From positions 756,047,301-756,111,300 of the forward strand of contig CM048755.1 in assembly GCA_026315105.1 (NCBI GenBank): DNA of 64,000 bases, read 5' to 3'. This DNA comes from Locusta migratoria (lineage: Eukaryota > Arthropoda > Insecta > Orthoptera > Acrididae). This document shows, in pieces, positions 10,556 to 22,483 of this stretch (position 1 is the stretch's first letter; every line of letters starts with the position of its first letter). The translations under genes were made by a program, and so were the position numbers. The notes under the pieces were generated by a model. It made no database searches and was not told where the DNA came from. It was given only the letters and a program-made list of their open reading frames with translations.

Positions 10556-10747
10556 AAATGTTCAAATGTTTGTTAAGCTTATGGGACTTAACTACGGGGT
10601 CATCAGTCCCTAAACTTACAAACTACTTATGAACTACTTACGAATGGGCACAAATATCCATGCCCGAGGGGGGATTCGAACCCCCGACCGTAGTGAGCGT
10701 GCTGACCGTGACTGGAGCGCCTCAGTCACCTCGGCCACCGCGGCCGG
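10556..10747 (-). mobile_element. tRNA-derived SINE (family A), inserted in Helitron-like element
   Basis: Near full-length minus copy with a perfect 13-bp TSD CACGAGGACGATC at 10543-10555 and 10748-10760, so it is younger than the host element. Confidence 0.93.
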
Positions 10748-10794
10748 CACGAGGACGATCGCCGTAAGTGTAAGAATCACGTACGATACATAGT

Positions 10795-11540
10795 TCACGA
10801 GATATGACGTCATAAACAATGAGATGCGCGAAAAACTGCTGCATTTAGCGACAATGCTGCTTTTTTTCTCCTAAACTACTGGACCGATTTCAACCAAATT
10901 TGGTACACACATTCCTTGCCGTGAGGTAACAATTACTGCAGCGTTAAGAATTACATACGACACATGGTTCAGAAGATATGACGTCATAAACAATAGGAAT
11001 CGCACAAACTGTCACATAATGCGGCAAGACTTTATAAATACGCTATATGAGAATGAAAGTACTTAACGACGAGCAAAAAACTTTAAATATAATTTAAAAC
11101 CTTTATCAAACTTTTTCTCGCTGACAACCATAGCAAAATAATGAAAGGAAAAAAGTTTCTCGCTTACTACTTTTTCACTGTAAAATAAGGCATTCGGTAT
11201 GTCGTTACAATTTATAATTTGTACACTACAAATTGTAGCCGCATGATATTTTACAGACAGTATACACACATATAGTTGAATGTACCTTGTAAATTGTATC
11301 ACAGTACGACACGTATTTCAAGAGATATGAGCACATAAACAGTAACATAACGCTGTTCATGGACTAAAACTACGTCTTTCGGTATGACGTTACAATTTAT
11401 AATTTCTATACTATGAGTTGTAGTCGCAGGAAATTTTACAGACAGTATACATGCATGTAGTTGAGTATACCTTCTAAATTGTATTGCAGTACGACACGTA
11501 GTTCGTGTGATATGACCACATAAATAGTTACGTTCATGTA
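10795..11540 (+). repeat. ~175-bp diverged tandem repeat
   Basis: A landmark, GATATGACGTCATAAACAAT, recurs with decay at 10801, 10975, 11324 (GATATGAGCACATAAACAGT) and 11509 (GATATGACCACATAAATAGT). Spacings are 174, 349 (two units) and 185. Other shared pieces are TACGACACATGGTTCA and TTTTACAGACAGTATACA. The same repeat occurs at 52.4-53.1 kb. Confidence 0.65.
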
Positions 11541-11779
11541 AAACCGCCCTATCACGAACCAACTTTTAATCAATTACTGCTTTTCTACTAATTGAATTCC
11601 CAAGAGATTTTACAGGCATACAGCCCTTATACAAATTAATATCCACCTGAAAAATGGCAGGAATAAATAAATAAATACCCGGCAACGCCGGGTTTTCAGC
11701 TTGTTCTTGATAAATAAAGCAGATATGCGATAGTTGAGAAATGCTAAAACTAGTTTAACTTAACAGAGGCAAGATATAA

Positions 11780-12330
11780 CACAAACTGCAAATCACTTGT
11801 TAGTTCTTTGACGTCATAGTTGTGACCTCCTTAGCTTCCTGCAAGATGTCTTGAGAAAATGTTTTGTCTTAAGAGGTACCAGAATCATTGCTCTTCAAAG
11901 TAGAAAGACTAAGAGGATTCATTGGACATGGGTGATTTGAGGCCTGTTCTATTTTTCTTCACAATGTTGACAACACGTTCACATTTTGCATTGCTATGAG
12001 CTGTGATGATATTAGTGGGCACTACCTAATTTCTAGAGAAGTCCTTCAGTACCACGGTTTCTTCGTATTGCTGCCCAACTGGAATCATCTGCAGCACCTT
12101 GATTTGCAACCAAACTGTCATCTGAGTGAAGAGCTGTGAACTGTTTCTGAAGTTCATTCACCATCTCACCTGTAGTTCATTCTTCTCCTTGCATAACAAC
12201 GTTTCCAAGGAAAAACGAATGGATGAAAATTGTGTATCTTCAATTTTGTCAAACCTTGACTGCAGACTTGTTGATGTAGTCACAGGCAATAGTACAAAAG
12301 TACTTTCTTATTTATGAAAAGAAAATGAAT
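11780..12330 (-). pseudogene. hAT-like transposase C-terminal remnant
   Basis: On the minus strand one frame reads ITAHSNAKCERVVNIVKKNR then TGLKSPMSNESS and a stop. This is the hAT dimerisation-region pattern PHSNAxxERxFSxVxKNxT followed by LS. A DIL(Q/S)EAK-type tail is in a shifted frame just after, and an ELQKQF segment lies before. Several stops and frameshifts make it inactive. Terminal repeats for this copy were not found. Confidence 0.45.
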
Positions 12331-14800
12331 TTTTCTATGTCCTGGAGAGCGATCACTGTGTTCTAGGTATGAATGCCAACAACTAACTACGATCACTTCT
12401 GTGAGTTTACAGTGCAGAGCCTGTCGAAACCTAAGATTCACATGGAAGAACTGTTATCCGGACTTTAAATTCAACTCCAATGACGACACAAACATCACAC
12501 TCTTAAGCACTAATCGTATCATAGAACTTGTTATCCACTATCGTAGACTTGCCTTCGACCAATGAAAACAATAGATTGTACGGAAGTGGGGTGATTATCA
12601 AATGTTGACGTTTCAAATTTTTGCCCTCTAAGATGTAAAACAACATAGTCCATCCGTAAAACCGTAAAATGCTGCAATTTCCGTATATTTTACGCATAAA
12701 CCGTGAAGTTTGGCAGGTATGCTACCCCAAGAAACCTGGGGTAGTGATTCTGAACTATCCACAAAATAGAACTATGTACTTGTATTCATCTCTCGCTCTG
12801 ACGGGCTCACCTCCATCTACACGCTACTTACTGTAGGTATAGACTTACCAACTTTCCATTATTTTATTAACAAAGAGGATATCCCCAGAGCCGCATGTGA
12901 ATGTGAAAATAAACAGCAAGTTCCGTATCTCGTAAGAAAGTCGCTTTTAAATTTCACATTTAACTGCAAAGCTCTTGTGTATACAAAACCCTGGTACAGT
13001 TTTCCGCTCTGTTTCGAGGCGTAGTGCTTTGGAAATCGTCGTGGAACGAGAAGACAAACTGAATATTACTCACCAGGTAAGATATGCATGGTGCTGAGGC
13101 ATTCAACACCGTGTACTCACCTGGAACAGAAGGAAATGAAAATTAGGTTCACAACGTGGGTATCGTTAAGAAAGTCATTTAAAATACGTCCTCTAAAAGT
13201 ATCAGCTAAAACGAAACCGTCATCAGATCACATTCCCACACAATTACGACAGCTCTTAAGCAGGTTTCATCTGTGAACTGTGTAACACAAGAGGGTAAAT
13301 TCAATAATTTCACACATACTGTAGACAGAGCAAAGCAAGGCAAACTAAATGCTCTCTACTGATTTTTTACGTGCGACATATTCACTGTTTATGGGGATTT
13401 ACAGATTAATGGTTATGTTCCAGTTGTCGTTTGTGTGTGAATGACAGTTAACGGCGACTTGGAAAATTATTGCTCATGACAATTATAAAGTGCATGCGAC
13501 CCCCTACCAATTAAAAATATTCTGGCAAACCCCCAAACCATCCTCAACACGAACTCTAACAAAACTATGTTCGTTATCTCAAAGGCAAAGAATGCAATGT
13601 TTTTTCTGTTGATACAACTTTCTCATAAATTGTTGGACGCTGTTTTTAATGTTTATTTTTCGGAATGGAAGACTCTTTTTTACATTATTTCCCACAGAAA
13701 CGTATATTTTGCATAACGAGTGTTTCGAACCTACATAAGATTCAGGACCGAATTATGCTGATTAAGAAAGCTCACCCTGTACAGACAATTTTTAAAGAAG
13801 TAGATTTTTATTTAATTTCTTAGAATTAAGTACTGAATCTTGTACATTTATCTAATCAGTTTTCAGATTTTGCGCTAATCCATCGATAACAAACTGTATT
13901 GTAATGTAATGTTTTGTAATGTAATGTAATCTATGTTCTATTCAATTTAGACTTAATGTTAAACAATGAATTATATAATTCTAACAAAAAGTCTCTTTTA
14001 TTAGGCCTACATTTATGTATTGTGGAACCCTTTGTAGTCAGCGGCGCACCGGTCTGGTGGTTCAGTGGTTCAAGTACGGCGACCCCCCCGAGCAAGTCAT
14101 TGACCCCCCCCACCCCCCACAGGTTGAAAATCTCTGGTTTAGAGCATTGTATTCTGCGTATCACACAGGCACAATGACGATGTAATGCACCACGGCATAA
14201 AGCAGCGGACACTAACTTTTTGGCCTGCACACTGCCTCGACTTGAATACTTGTGGTATGTCGTTTTCGCTGCATGTGCAGTACCACGTCCTACTATAGTT
14301 TCAGCTGTTGATGGCCAGCTATTCCTGCACGCCTCATTGAAAGTGTCCCCACCACATTTCAAGGCGCTGGCAACAACACAAATTGACGGCCCCCATTAGG
14401 TGTGAACCTTTGTTGCTGCAAAGACATCATTTGTCATTTTATTATGAGAAAGGTGACAGACCTACTAAGGCGACTGTTTGTTATTGTTGACTGTTCAGAC
14501 AACATACATGATGGATTTCGGAGTGCCGTCAACAATGGCGAAATGTCGTGGTCCGTGCGGCTGCTCCCAGCCAAGATTAACTGCCTTTGCGTGCGTGCGT
14601 GGTTCATAGATTTCATATCAATAATGTGAGGAAACATACAAGTCAATTACGTAAACCAACTAGTTGTATAGTCAGTCAAGATTATTAATTATTACTAATA
14701 CATTAAATTCAAATTCCATCCTCAACAACGATGGCGAAATTAAATTTGTGTTTATATGAAGTTACTTGTCAGTTATTTAGTCACCCACATATAATGTTAC
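12331..14800. other. No recognisable gene; hAT-like end near 14.1 kb
   Basis: Mostly AT-rich and unassigned. At 14064-14135 the minus strand reads CAGAGATTTTCAACCTG followed by runs of G and GGTCG, like a hAT terminus (CAGNGNTTCTCAACC, then G-rich). Similar GCGACCCC words lie at 13498. A short ATGTAATGTA-type repeat is at 13900-13930. Confidence 0.4.
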
Positions 14801-14811
14801 AATTATATTGG

Positions 14812-14997
14812 GTGGGGGGACTGAGGCGCTTCAGTCACGGTCTGCACGGCCACTACGGTCGGGGGTTCGAATCCCCCCTCGGGCATGGATATTTGTACCG
14901 TCCTAGTTCGTAAGTAGTTCATAAGTAGTTTGTAAGTTTAGGGATTGATGACCCCGTAGTTAAGTCCCATAAGCTTGACAAACATTTGAACATTTGA
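14812..14997 (+). mobile_element. tRNA-derived SINE (family A), 5'-truncated
   Basis: Starts inside the tRNA head at GGGGGACTGAGGCGC and otherwise matches family A to the tail. TSD AATTATATTGG at 14801-14811 and 14998-15008. Confidence 0.9.
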
Positions 14998-15008
14998 ATT
15001 ATATTGGA

Positions 15009-15579
15009 GCCATCAGCTTAGTAGAAGAATAACATACAATTCAAATGTGATCCTGTTTACATCATCATTCCTATCACATACCTCAAATATTGAACGTTTC
15101 TCCTACATTGAGCAACTCTTCAAAATATACCCTCCACCTGCTCAAGGCATCCACAGGATTCACTAACACCTTTCCTGAACTATCCAAAAACATTTGTTAA
15201 TTTCTTCCTCCCTGCCTCTCGAAAATTGCTATTTACGCTCTAGAATGGTTTTCCTGCGGCTTGACCCAAGGTTTCTAACTTATTTTCAAAGTCATCCCAT
15301 GATTTCTGCTTGGGTTTCTAGTATATGTTTGGGTTTGTTTCTTTCTTCAACATAGTTTTCGGTGTCTGCTTGATGTCTAGTATGGAACCAATTTTGAAAC
15401 GGCTTTTTCGTTTTACAGGCTGTATCGTTCTACTAAGCTGTCTGCTTCTTCCTGCCTTTGCACACTACTGTTCCACTGCGTTCTCCAGCCACTTATAGTA
15501 GTGTGTTCCTGTACCTTGTCCATACCTGTTCCAATCACTGTAAATGACTACATTAAATTAATTTCTGACATCATTATTA
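15009..15579. other. No recognisable feature
   Basis: AT-rich DNA with no supported coding or repeat structure. Confidence 0.5.
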
Positions 15580-16970
15580 TACACTCCTGGCCATTAAAAT
15601 GGCTTCACCACAAATATGACGTGCTACAGACGCGACATTTAACCGACATATGCAAATGATTAGCTTTTCAGAGCATTCACACAAGTTTGGCACCAGTGGC
15701 GACACCTACAACGTGCTGACATGAGGAAAGTTTCCAACCGATTTATCATACACAAACAGCAGTTGAACGGCGTTGCCTGGTGAAACGTTGTTGTAATGTC
15801 TCGTGTAAGGAGGCGAAATGCGTACCATCACGTTTCCGACTTTGATAAAGGTCGGACTGTAGCCTATCGCGATTGCGGTTTATCGTATCACGACACTGCT
15901 GCTTGTGTTGGTCGCGATTCAATGACTGTTAGCAGAATATGGAATCGGTGGGTTCATGAGGGCAATACGTAACGCCGTGCTGGATCCCAACGGCCTCGTA
16001 CCACTAGCAGTCGAGATGACAGGCATCTTATCCGCAAGGCTGTAACGGATCGTGCAGCCACGTCTCGATCCCTGAGTAAACAGATAGGGACGTTTGCAAG
16101 ACAACAACCATCCGCACGAACAGTTCGACGACGTTTGCAGCAGCATGGACTATCAGCTCGGAGACCATGGCTGCGGTTACCCTTGACGCTGCATCACAGA
16201 CAGGAGCGCCTGCGATGGTGTACGCAACGACGAACCTGGGTGCACGATTGTCAAAACGTTATTTTTTCGGATAAATTCAGGTTCTGTTTACAGCATCGTG
16301 ATGGTCGCATCCTTGTTTGGCGACATCGCGGTTAACGCACATTGGAAGCGTGTATTCGTCATCGCCATACTGGCGTATCACCCGGCGTGATGTTATGGGG
16401 TGTCATTGGTTACACGTCTCGGTCACCCCTTGTTCGCATCGACAGCACTTTGAACAGTGGCCGTTACATTTCAAATGTGTTACGACCCGTGGCTCTTCCT
16501 TTCATTCGATCCCTGCGAAACCCTGCATTTCAGCAGGATAATGCACGACTGCATATTGCTGGTCCTGTACGGGCCTTTCTGGATACGGAAAATGTTCGAC
16601 TGCTGCCCTGCCTAGCACATTCTCCAGATCTCTCACCAATTGAAAACGTGTGTTCTCAATGGTGGCCGAGCAAGTGGCTCGTCACAATACGCCAGTCACT
16701 ACTCTTAATGAACCGTGGTATCGTGTTGAAGCTGCATGAGTATCTGTACCTGTACACGCCATCCAAGCTCTGTTACTCAATGCACAGGCGTATCAAAAGC
16801 CGTTATTACGGCCAGAGGTGGTTGTCCTGGATACTGATTTCTCAGGATCTATGCACCTAAATTGCGTGAAAATGTAATCACACGTCAGTTCTAGTATATT
16901 TGTCCAATGAATACCCGTTTATCATCTGCATTTCTTCTTGGTGTAGCAATGTTAATGACCAGAGGTTTAT
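15580..16970 (+). mobile_element. Tc1-like transposon copy A
   Basis: Terminal inverted repeats start CACTCCTGGCCATTAAAAT at 15582 after a TA and end ATGTTAATGACCAGAGG before 16970. Between them is a Tc1-type transposase frame. Copy B at 35.0-36.5 kb is the same family, so sequence between the copies can be aligned base by base. Confidence 0.85.
15796..16860 (+). pseudogene. Tc1-like transposase, copy A (two stops, one frameshift)
   Basis: ATG at 15796 opens MSRVRRRNAYHHVSDFDKGR, a helix-turn-helix N-terminus that continues (TVSRIWNRW) to an in-frame TAA near 15970. The frame resumes with the paired-like second domain (SARTVRRRL), then NVIFSDKFRF (first catalytic Asp), a second TAA near 16333, FQQDNARLH (second Asp) and SPDLSPIENV (DD34E glutamate). 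After ENV the frame shifts, and the downstream AEQVARHNTPV block is in another frame. All three catalytic acidic residues are visible; the stops make it inactive. Confidence 0.85.
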
Positions 16971-17377
16971 TTTACATTAATAACATTACTTCACCATAAA
17001 ATAGAATGTAAAAGCGAGTTGCAAGTCAGAGAAGGACGTTGAAAATTTTTAGCAACAGTCCCAAGTTGCATGGTGGTATAGTATATATATCACCGTGTAA
17101 AACGAAAAGAAATGTAAAAACTAATATAAGTTCGTATTTCCTTATGTCTCAATACCAATGGGTATAGAAAATACGTTTTAGATCATAACATTCAGCAAGC
17201 ATAAAATCTCTGCATCAAAGAGGTAACAGCGACCGCACTCACCGATGTGATATCAACGTCATCAAGTAGAAAAAGTCTGGAAATGGCAATTGTACCTGAA
17301 ATAGAAATATAGCAATAACACAGTTCATAGACACAGCGTACTTTGACTCGTATGAATATATATTCTATAACAAGATG
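16971..17377. other. No recognisable feature
   Basis: AT-rich flank between Tc1 copy A and the RTE element. Confidence 0.5.
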
Positions 17378-18156
17378 CCCCCATGAACCACAGACACTGC
17401 CGAGGTGGGGTGGCTTGCGTGCCTCAACGATGCAGATAGCCGTACCGTAGGTGCAACCACAGCGGAGGGGTATCTGTGGTGAGGCCAGACAAACGTGTGG
17501 TTCCTGAAGAGGGGCAGCAGCCTTTTCAGTAGTTACTGGGGCAACAGTCTGGATGATTTACTGAGCTGGCCTTGTAACATCAGCTAATGTGGCTTTGCCA
17601 CACGGTTACTGCGAACGCTGAAAGCAAGGGGAAACTACAGTCGTTACCTTTCCCGAGGACATGCAGCCCTACTGTATGAACATATGATGATGGCATCCTC
17701 TCGGGTAAAATATTCCGGAGGTAAAATAGTCCCCCATTCGAATCTCCGGGCGGGAACTACTCAGGAGGATATGATCATCAGAAAAGACAACACTAGCATT
17801 CTACGGATCGGAGCGTGCAATGTTAGATCCCTTAATCGGGTAGGAAAATTAGAAAATTTAAAAAGGGAAATGGATAGGTTGAAGTTAGATATAGTGGGGA
17901 TTAGTGAAGTTCGATGGCAGGATGAACAGGATTTCTGGTCAGGTGAGTACAGGATTATAAATACTAAACTACTATGAGCAGCACAGTGATCGCATTATCA
18001 ATGTCAAGATAGATACGAAGCAAACACCGACCACAGTAGTGCAGGTTTATATGCCAACTAGCTCTGCCGATGATGAGGAGATCGAAGAAATATATGAGGA
18101 GCTAAAGGAAATTATTCACACAATGAAGGGAGAGGAAAACTTAATTGTGATGGGAG

Positions 18157-20032
18157 TTTTATTTATTTATTTACCCTTCTTGCGGACCAGCTGCCTTTGG
18201 GTATATAGCTGGTCGTGATTACAAAATCTATGTGATAAATTTATGCGACTATGATACATTATTTTCTTTATACATTTACAGTAATTAGATAAATAATACA
18301 AAGAAAAGCGTAAAAACTTATCATAAGGAAAATAGAAAGGCAACATAAAAACATCAACTATTTTGAGAAGAGAATAATAGAAGATAGGAAAGATTGGTTT
18401 GAGTGACAGTCTGAAGAATAAGAGAGGAAAGTCCAGGGTGGGAGGCCTCAGAATTTACTTCGAGCCCTGCCATCCTGGAGTTTTCTCATTTTGAGACTCT
18501 TATGATTGGCTATATCTGTAGGTTACATTTCGCAAGTATTTATATCGTCCTCTGTGTCGGGGCTGTCATCTGTGGTGTAATCTGTACTGTTTGTGCTTTC
18601 AGTGTCAGATTCATCATAAGTGTTTTGTCTTCTGTTGTGGGCGTTTCGTGTTGCATTACGTCTTACGTTCTGTGTGTACTCGTGTTTTTTTTTTTTTTTT
18701 TTTTTTTTTGTAGTGAGACTTCGTCCGTCAGCCTGTTCATTATGTCCCATCCGTTCTTATCTCGTATTAGTTCGTTTAGGTCTTTAGTCGTGTCAAACAT
18801 AGTGTGAGTGTGTTTTCGTAGAGCTGACAGTGTATGACAGTGTGTTCTGGGGTCCCAATTTCTCCACACGTACAGCATGGATTGTCACTGAGACCCACAC
18901 GTGTGAGGTGTGTGGGGTAGAGGCCGTGTCCCGTTAGGAAGTGGATCATACCCCGGCTGGGATTGATATGACCCATTCGAAGACGTTCCCTTATATTCGG
19001 GAAAAAGTCATAGACACGTCTTCCTTTCTCGCAGTTTTCCCATTCCCTTTGCCATGTGTCCATTCTCCATTTAATTAGTTGCCTCCGTTCTGTTATCTCT
19101 TGTCCAACAAGTTCGTGGACCTTGTCGTATTTCCCCGCCTTCAGCCAGTACATAGCAGCTCTTAGTCGTATAGTAAGGTCTATTAGTGGTATCCCCAGTA
19201 CCACGCAGAGTGCTTCGTCTGAGGTAGTGTTGAAGGCTCCAGTTAGCCTTAATAGCACACTTCTTTGACCTTTCCTAACAGTGGCAATGTTGGTCTGTAG
19301 TGCCAGACGCTGTGCCCATGAACTGCCCGCGAAGCAGATTACTGACTCGAAGAGGGCTATGTGGTATGTACGTAGTGTTTGTGTGGGTAGTCTGTACGTT
19401 GTGGTGTTTAGCCTGGCAAGTTTTTGAGTCATCTTGGTGGCCCTGTCGGTCGTCAGTCGTATATGTACATTAAAGGTCAAGCGTTCGTCCAATTGGACAC
19501 CAAGATAACGTGTATTGTGTTTTCTGCGTATTTTGATGTTGTTGTGTTTTATTGTTGGGTCCCTGATTAGGGTTCCTTTTAGTAATATGTAGACTGTCTT
19601 ATGTGCTGCCATCTGTAATTTGTTCTGTGTGCACCATTGTCCTATAGTTGCCAGGACATATGTTGCGTTGTGTTCTAATTGCATTCTCGAGTCAGCTGTA
19701 ACCAAAACAAGTAGGTCATCTGCATACGCGACAGTGCCTTTGATCAACTCCTGTTGCCCCAGTAGGTTCAGGAGTGGTTCAAAGGTTATGTCCCAGAAGA
19801 CGGGTCCACAGATCGATCCCTGGGGGCACCCTTTGGTGATTTGCTTTACTACCTTCTGAGAGTCCTTACGCCATTCAACTGCCCTATTTTTGCAGTAGTC
19901 TAAAATACTGTTATAAAGGGCCTTAGGTACCCTTAGCTCCCGTAGTCTTGTGAACAGTGCCGGCCACCAAAGATTATCAAAGGCGCCAGCAATATCCACA
20001 AGAATGGCCAAAGCGTATTTGAGTGTTGTTGA
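18157..20032 (-). mobile_element. R1-clade LINE, 5'-truncated, inserted in RTE
   Basis: Minus-strand insertion with perfect 10-bp TSD GTGATGGGAG at 18147-18156 and 20033-20042, the outer copy lying in the RTE endonuclease codons. Its 3' end is at 18157, opening on the plus strand as TTTTATTTATTTACCC. It is 5'-truncated within the RT domain. Confidence 0.9.
18523..20032 (-). pseudogene. R1-type reverse transcriptase ORF2 fragment
   Basis: The frame begins inside the RT at ILVDIAGAFDNLWWPAL (first Asp), then GCPQGSICGP, GTVAYADDLLVL (YADD), RYLGVQLDERL (thumb) and a C-terminal CCHC-like CTCGEIGTPEHTVIHC, matching R1-group order. It shifts frame near 18800-18850 and again at a ~27-base T run (A run on the coding strand) at 18686-18711, then ends in an acidic serine/threonine-rich tail. 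R1-clade elements often target rDNA; this copy is in another TE, so target specificity is not evident. Confidence 0.8.
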
Positions 20033-20935
20033 GTGATGGGAGACTGGAATTCGGTAGTAGGAAAAGGAAGAGAAGGAAAAATAGTAGGTGAATATGGACT
20101 GGGCAGAAGGAATGAAAGAGGAAGTCGCCTGGTAGAATTTTGAACGGAACATGATTTAATCATAACAAACACATGGTTTAAGAATCACAAAAGAAGGTTG
20201 TATACTTGGAAGAGACCAGGAGACACGGGAAGGTATCAGATAGATTTTATAATGGTAAAACATAGATTCCGGAACCAGGTTATAAACTGCAAGACATACC
20301 CAGGGGGAGATATAGACTCTGACCATAACTTGCTAGTCTTGAACTGTAGGCTGAATCTGAAAAAACTGCAGAAAGGTAGGAAAATAAGGAGATGGAACCT
20401 AGATAAATTGAAGGAACGTGAAGTTATGGAGAATTTCAGAGTGAGATTTAGGCAACAATTGACAGAAACATGGGGAAATAAAACAGTAGAAGAGGAATGG
20501 GTAGCATTGAGAGATGAAATAGTGAAAGCAGCAGTGGACAAAATAGGTAGAAAGGCAAGACCTACAAAAAATCCTTGGATATCACAGGAAATACTAAATT
20601 TAATTGATGAAAGGAGAAAATATAAAAATGCAGTAAATGAAACAGGCAAAATGGATTACAGACGACTAAGAAATGAGATTGATAGGACGTGCAAAATGGC
20701 TAAGCAGGAGTGGCTAGAAGCCAAATGCAAATCTGTAGAAGAATGTATAAGAAGGGGAAAAGTAGATACCGCCTACAGGAAAATCAAAGAGACATTTGGG
20801 GACAAGAAAAGCAATTCCACGAATATCAAGAACTCAGATTGGAAACCAGTTCTCAGCAAAGAAGGGAAAGCTGAAAGGTGGAAAGGGTACATAGAGCAGC
20901 TCTACAAAGGAAATGAACTTAGAGACATGTTGTAG

Positions 20936-22455
20936 GAAGGGAAGAGGAACTAGATCAGGATGAAATAGGAGATACTATACTGAGAGATGAATTTGACAGA
21001 GCCCTGAAAGACCTAGGTCGGAACAAGGCCCCAGGAGTAGATGACATATCCTCAGAGCTACTAAAGTCTCTGGGAGAGCCAGCCATGACAAAACTATTTG
21101 AACTGGTGTGTAGGATGTATGAGACAAGCGAAATACCCTCAGACTTTAAGAAAAATGTAATAATCCCCATTCCAAAGAAATCAGGCGCAGACAGGTGTGA
21201 AGATTACAGAACCATCAGTTTGATAAGTCATGGTTGCAAAATTTTACCACGAATTATCTACAGGAGAATGGAAAAGCTGGTAGAAACTGACGTCGGGGAA
21301 AATCAGTTTGGATTCATGAGGAACGTAGGAACCCGGGAGGCCATACTTACCTTACGTCTTATCTTAGAAGATAGATTAAGGAAATATTTAGCTTTTGTAG
21401 ATTTGGAGAAAGCGTTTGACAGTGTTGACTGGAATGCACTCTTTCAAATTCTGAAGTCAGTAGGGGTAAAATACAGGGAAAGGAGAGTTATTTACAACTT
21501 GTACAAAAGCCAGACCGCAGTTATTAGACTCGAAGGGCATGAAAGGGAAGCATCTGTTGCGTAGGGAGTAAGACAGGGTTGTAGCCTTTCTCCGATGTTA
21601 TTTAATTTGTACATTGAGCAGGCGGTGAAGGAAAGCAAGGAAAAAATTGGAATAGGAATTAAAGTTCAGGGGGAAGAAGTAAAAACATTGCGTTTTGCTG
21701 ATGACATTGTAATTCTATCAGAGACAGCAAAGGACCTGGAAGAGCAGTTGAATGGAATGGACAGTGTATTGAAGAGAGCGTCTAAAATGAACATTAACAA
21801 GAGCAAAACAAAAATAATGGAATGCGGTCTTAGAAAATCAGGCGATGCTAATGGAATTAGATTAGGTAACGAAACAATGAAGGTGGTAGATGAGTTTTGT
21901 TACTTGGGTAGTAAAATAACATGCGATGGTCGCAGTACAGAGGATATAAAATGCAGAATGGCCATGGGTAGAAACGCGTTAAAAAAAAAAAAATTCCTAA
22001 CATCGAATATTAATTTAAGTGTAAGGAAGTCTTTTCTGAAGGCATTTGTGTGGTGTGTTGCCTTGTACGGGAGTGAAACATGGACGATAAGCAGTGCGGA
22101 CAGGAAGAGGATAGAGGCTTTTGAAATGTGGTGCTACAGAAGAATGCTGAAGATTAGGTGGGTAGATCGCATAACTAATGAAGAGGTACTGAACAGAATT
22201 AGTGAGAAAAGGAGTTTTTGGAATACCCTGACTAAAAGAAGGGATCGCTTGGTAGGACACATTCTTAGACATCAAGGAATCGTAAATTTAGCATTGGAGG
22301 GTGGTTTGTGGGGTAAAAATCGCAGAGGGAGCCCAAGAGATGCGTATACTAAGCAGATACAAGTGGATGTGGGTTGCCGTTCTTATGAGGAGATGAAAAG
22401 GCTTGCTCAGGGTAGAGTAGGGTGGAGAGCTGCATCAAACCAGTCTCCGGACTGA
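20936..22455 (+). pseudogene. RTE ORF, reverse transcriptase half
   Basis: The RT has NKAPGVDDIS, KSGADRCEDYRTISLISHGC, AFVDLEKAFDSVDW (first Asp), GVRQGCSLSP and LRFADDIVIL (FADD catalytic pair). It is followed by the RTE C-terminal part (CDGRSTEDIKCRMAMGRNA, GSETWTI, AFEMWCYRRML). A TAG occurs just before GVRQGCS (21562-21564), and a frameshift near 20935 separates it from the endonuclease half. Otherwise the frame is open to TGA at 22453-22455. Confidence 0.85.
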
Positions 22456-22483
22456 AGACCATAACAACAACAACAACAAGATG

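Larger units (their letters stand above)
10443..11704 (+). mobile_element. Helitron-like non-autonomous element
   Basis: Begins TCTAATATATAAAGCAGAG and ends with a GC hairpin CCCGGC-AAC-GCCGGG (11680-11694) then TTTTCAGCTTG. This matches the TC start and hairpin-plus-CTRR end of Helitrons, although the terminal CTAG appears mutated to CTTG. It contains wording common in insect copies (CTAAACTACTGGACCGATTT). It has no Rep/helicase coding and carries ~175-base internal repeats plus a SINE. Confidence 0.5.
17684..20935 (+). pseudogene. RTE ORF, endonuclease half (split by R1 insertion)
   Basis: The APE-type endonuclease starts with ILRIGACNVRSLNRVGK and DIVGISEVRW (catalytic Glu). The frame breaks near 17975, where roughly 80 bases appear missing. 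VVQVYMPTSS then leads to LIVMG at the R1 insertion site, and the sequence resumes after 20033 with GDWNSV, a stop after SRLVEF, then DSDHNLL (catalytic SDH). The linker to the RT runs to about 20935. Such proteins are often labelled craniofacial development protein 2-like in databases. Confidence 0.8.
17378..22474 (+). mobile_element. RTE-clade non-LTR retrotransposon
   Basis: The 5' UTR opens with GGGGTGGCTTGCGTGCCTCA and related wording that I associate with insect RTE copies, followed by an AP endonuclease, an RT and a tail of ACA units at 22461-22479. A TSD AACAAGATG is seen at 17369-17377 and 22475-22483, partly ambiguous with the tail. An R1-type LINE sits inside at 18157-20032. Without that insertion the element is about 3.2 kb, close to full length for RTE, with a small internal deletion near 17975. 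Confidence 0.85.

Noticed and set aside
13931..14362. 143-codon minus frame
   Set aside because: It runs through a G/C-homopolymer hAT-like end; the glycine-rich part (LWGVGGVNDLLGG) comes from that low-complexity DNA.
14940..14975. CTGATGA/TTGATGA in the SINE tail as a hammerhead
   Set aside because: No GAAA and no second helix at the right spacing; the word simply lies in the GGGACT/AGTCCC hairpin loop. Box C snoRNA was considered too, but no box D or terminal stem was seen.
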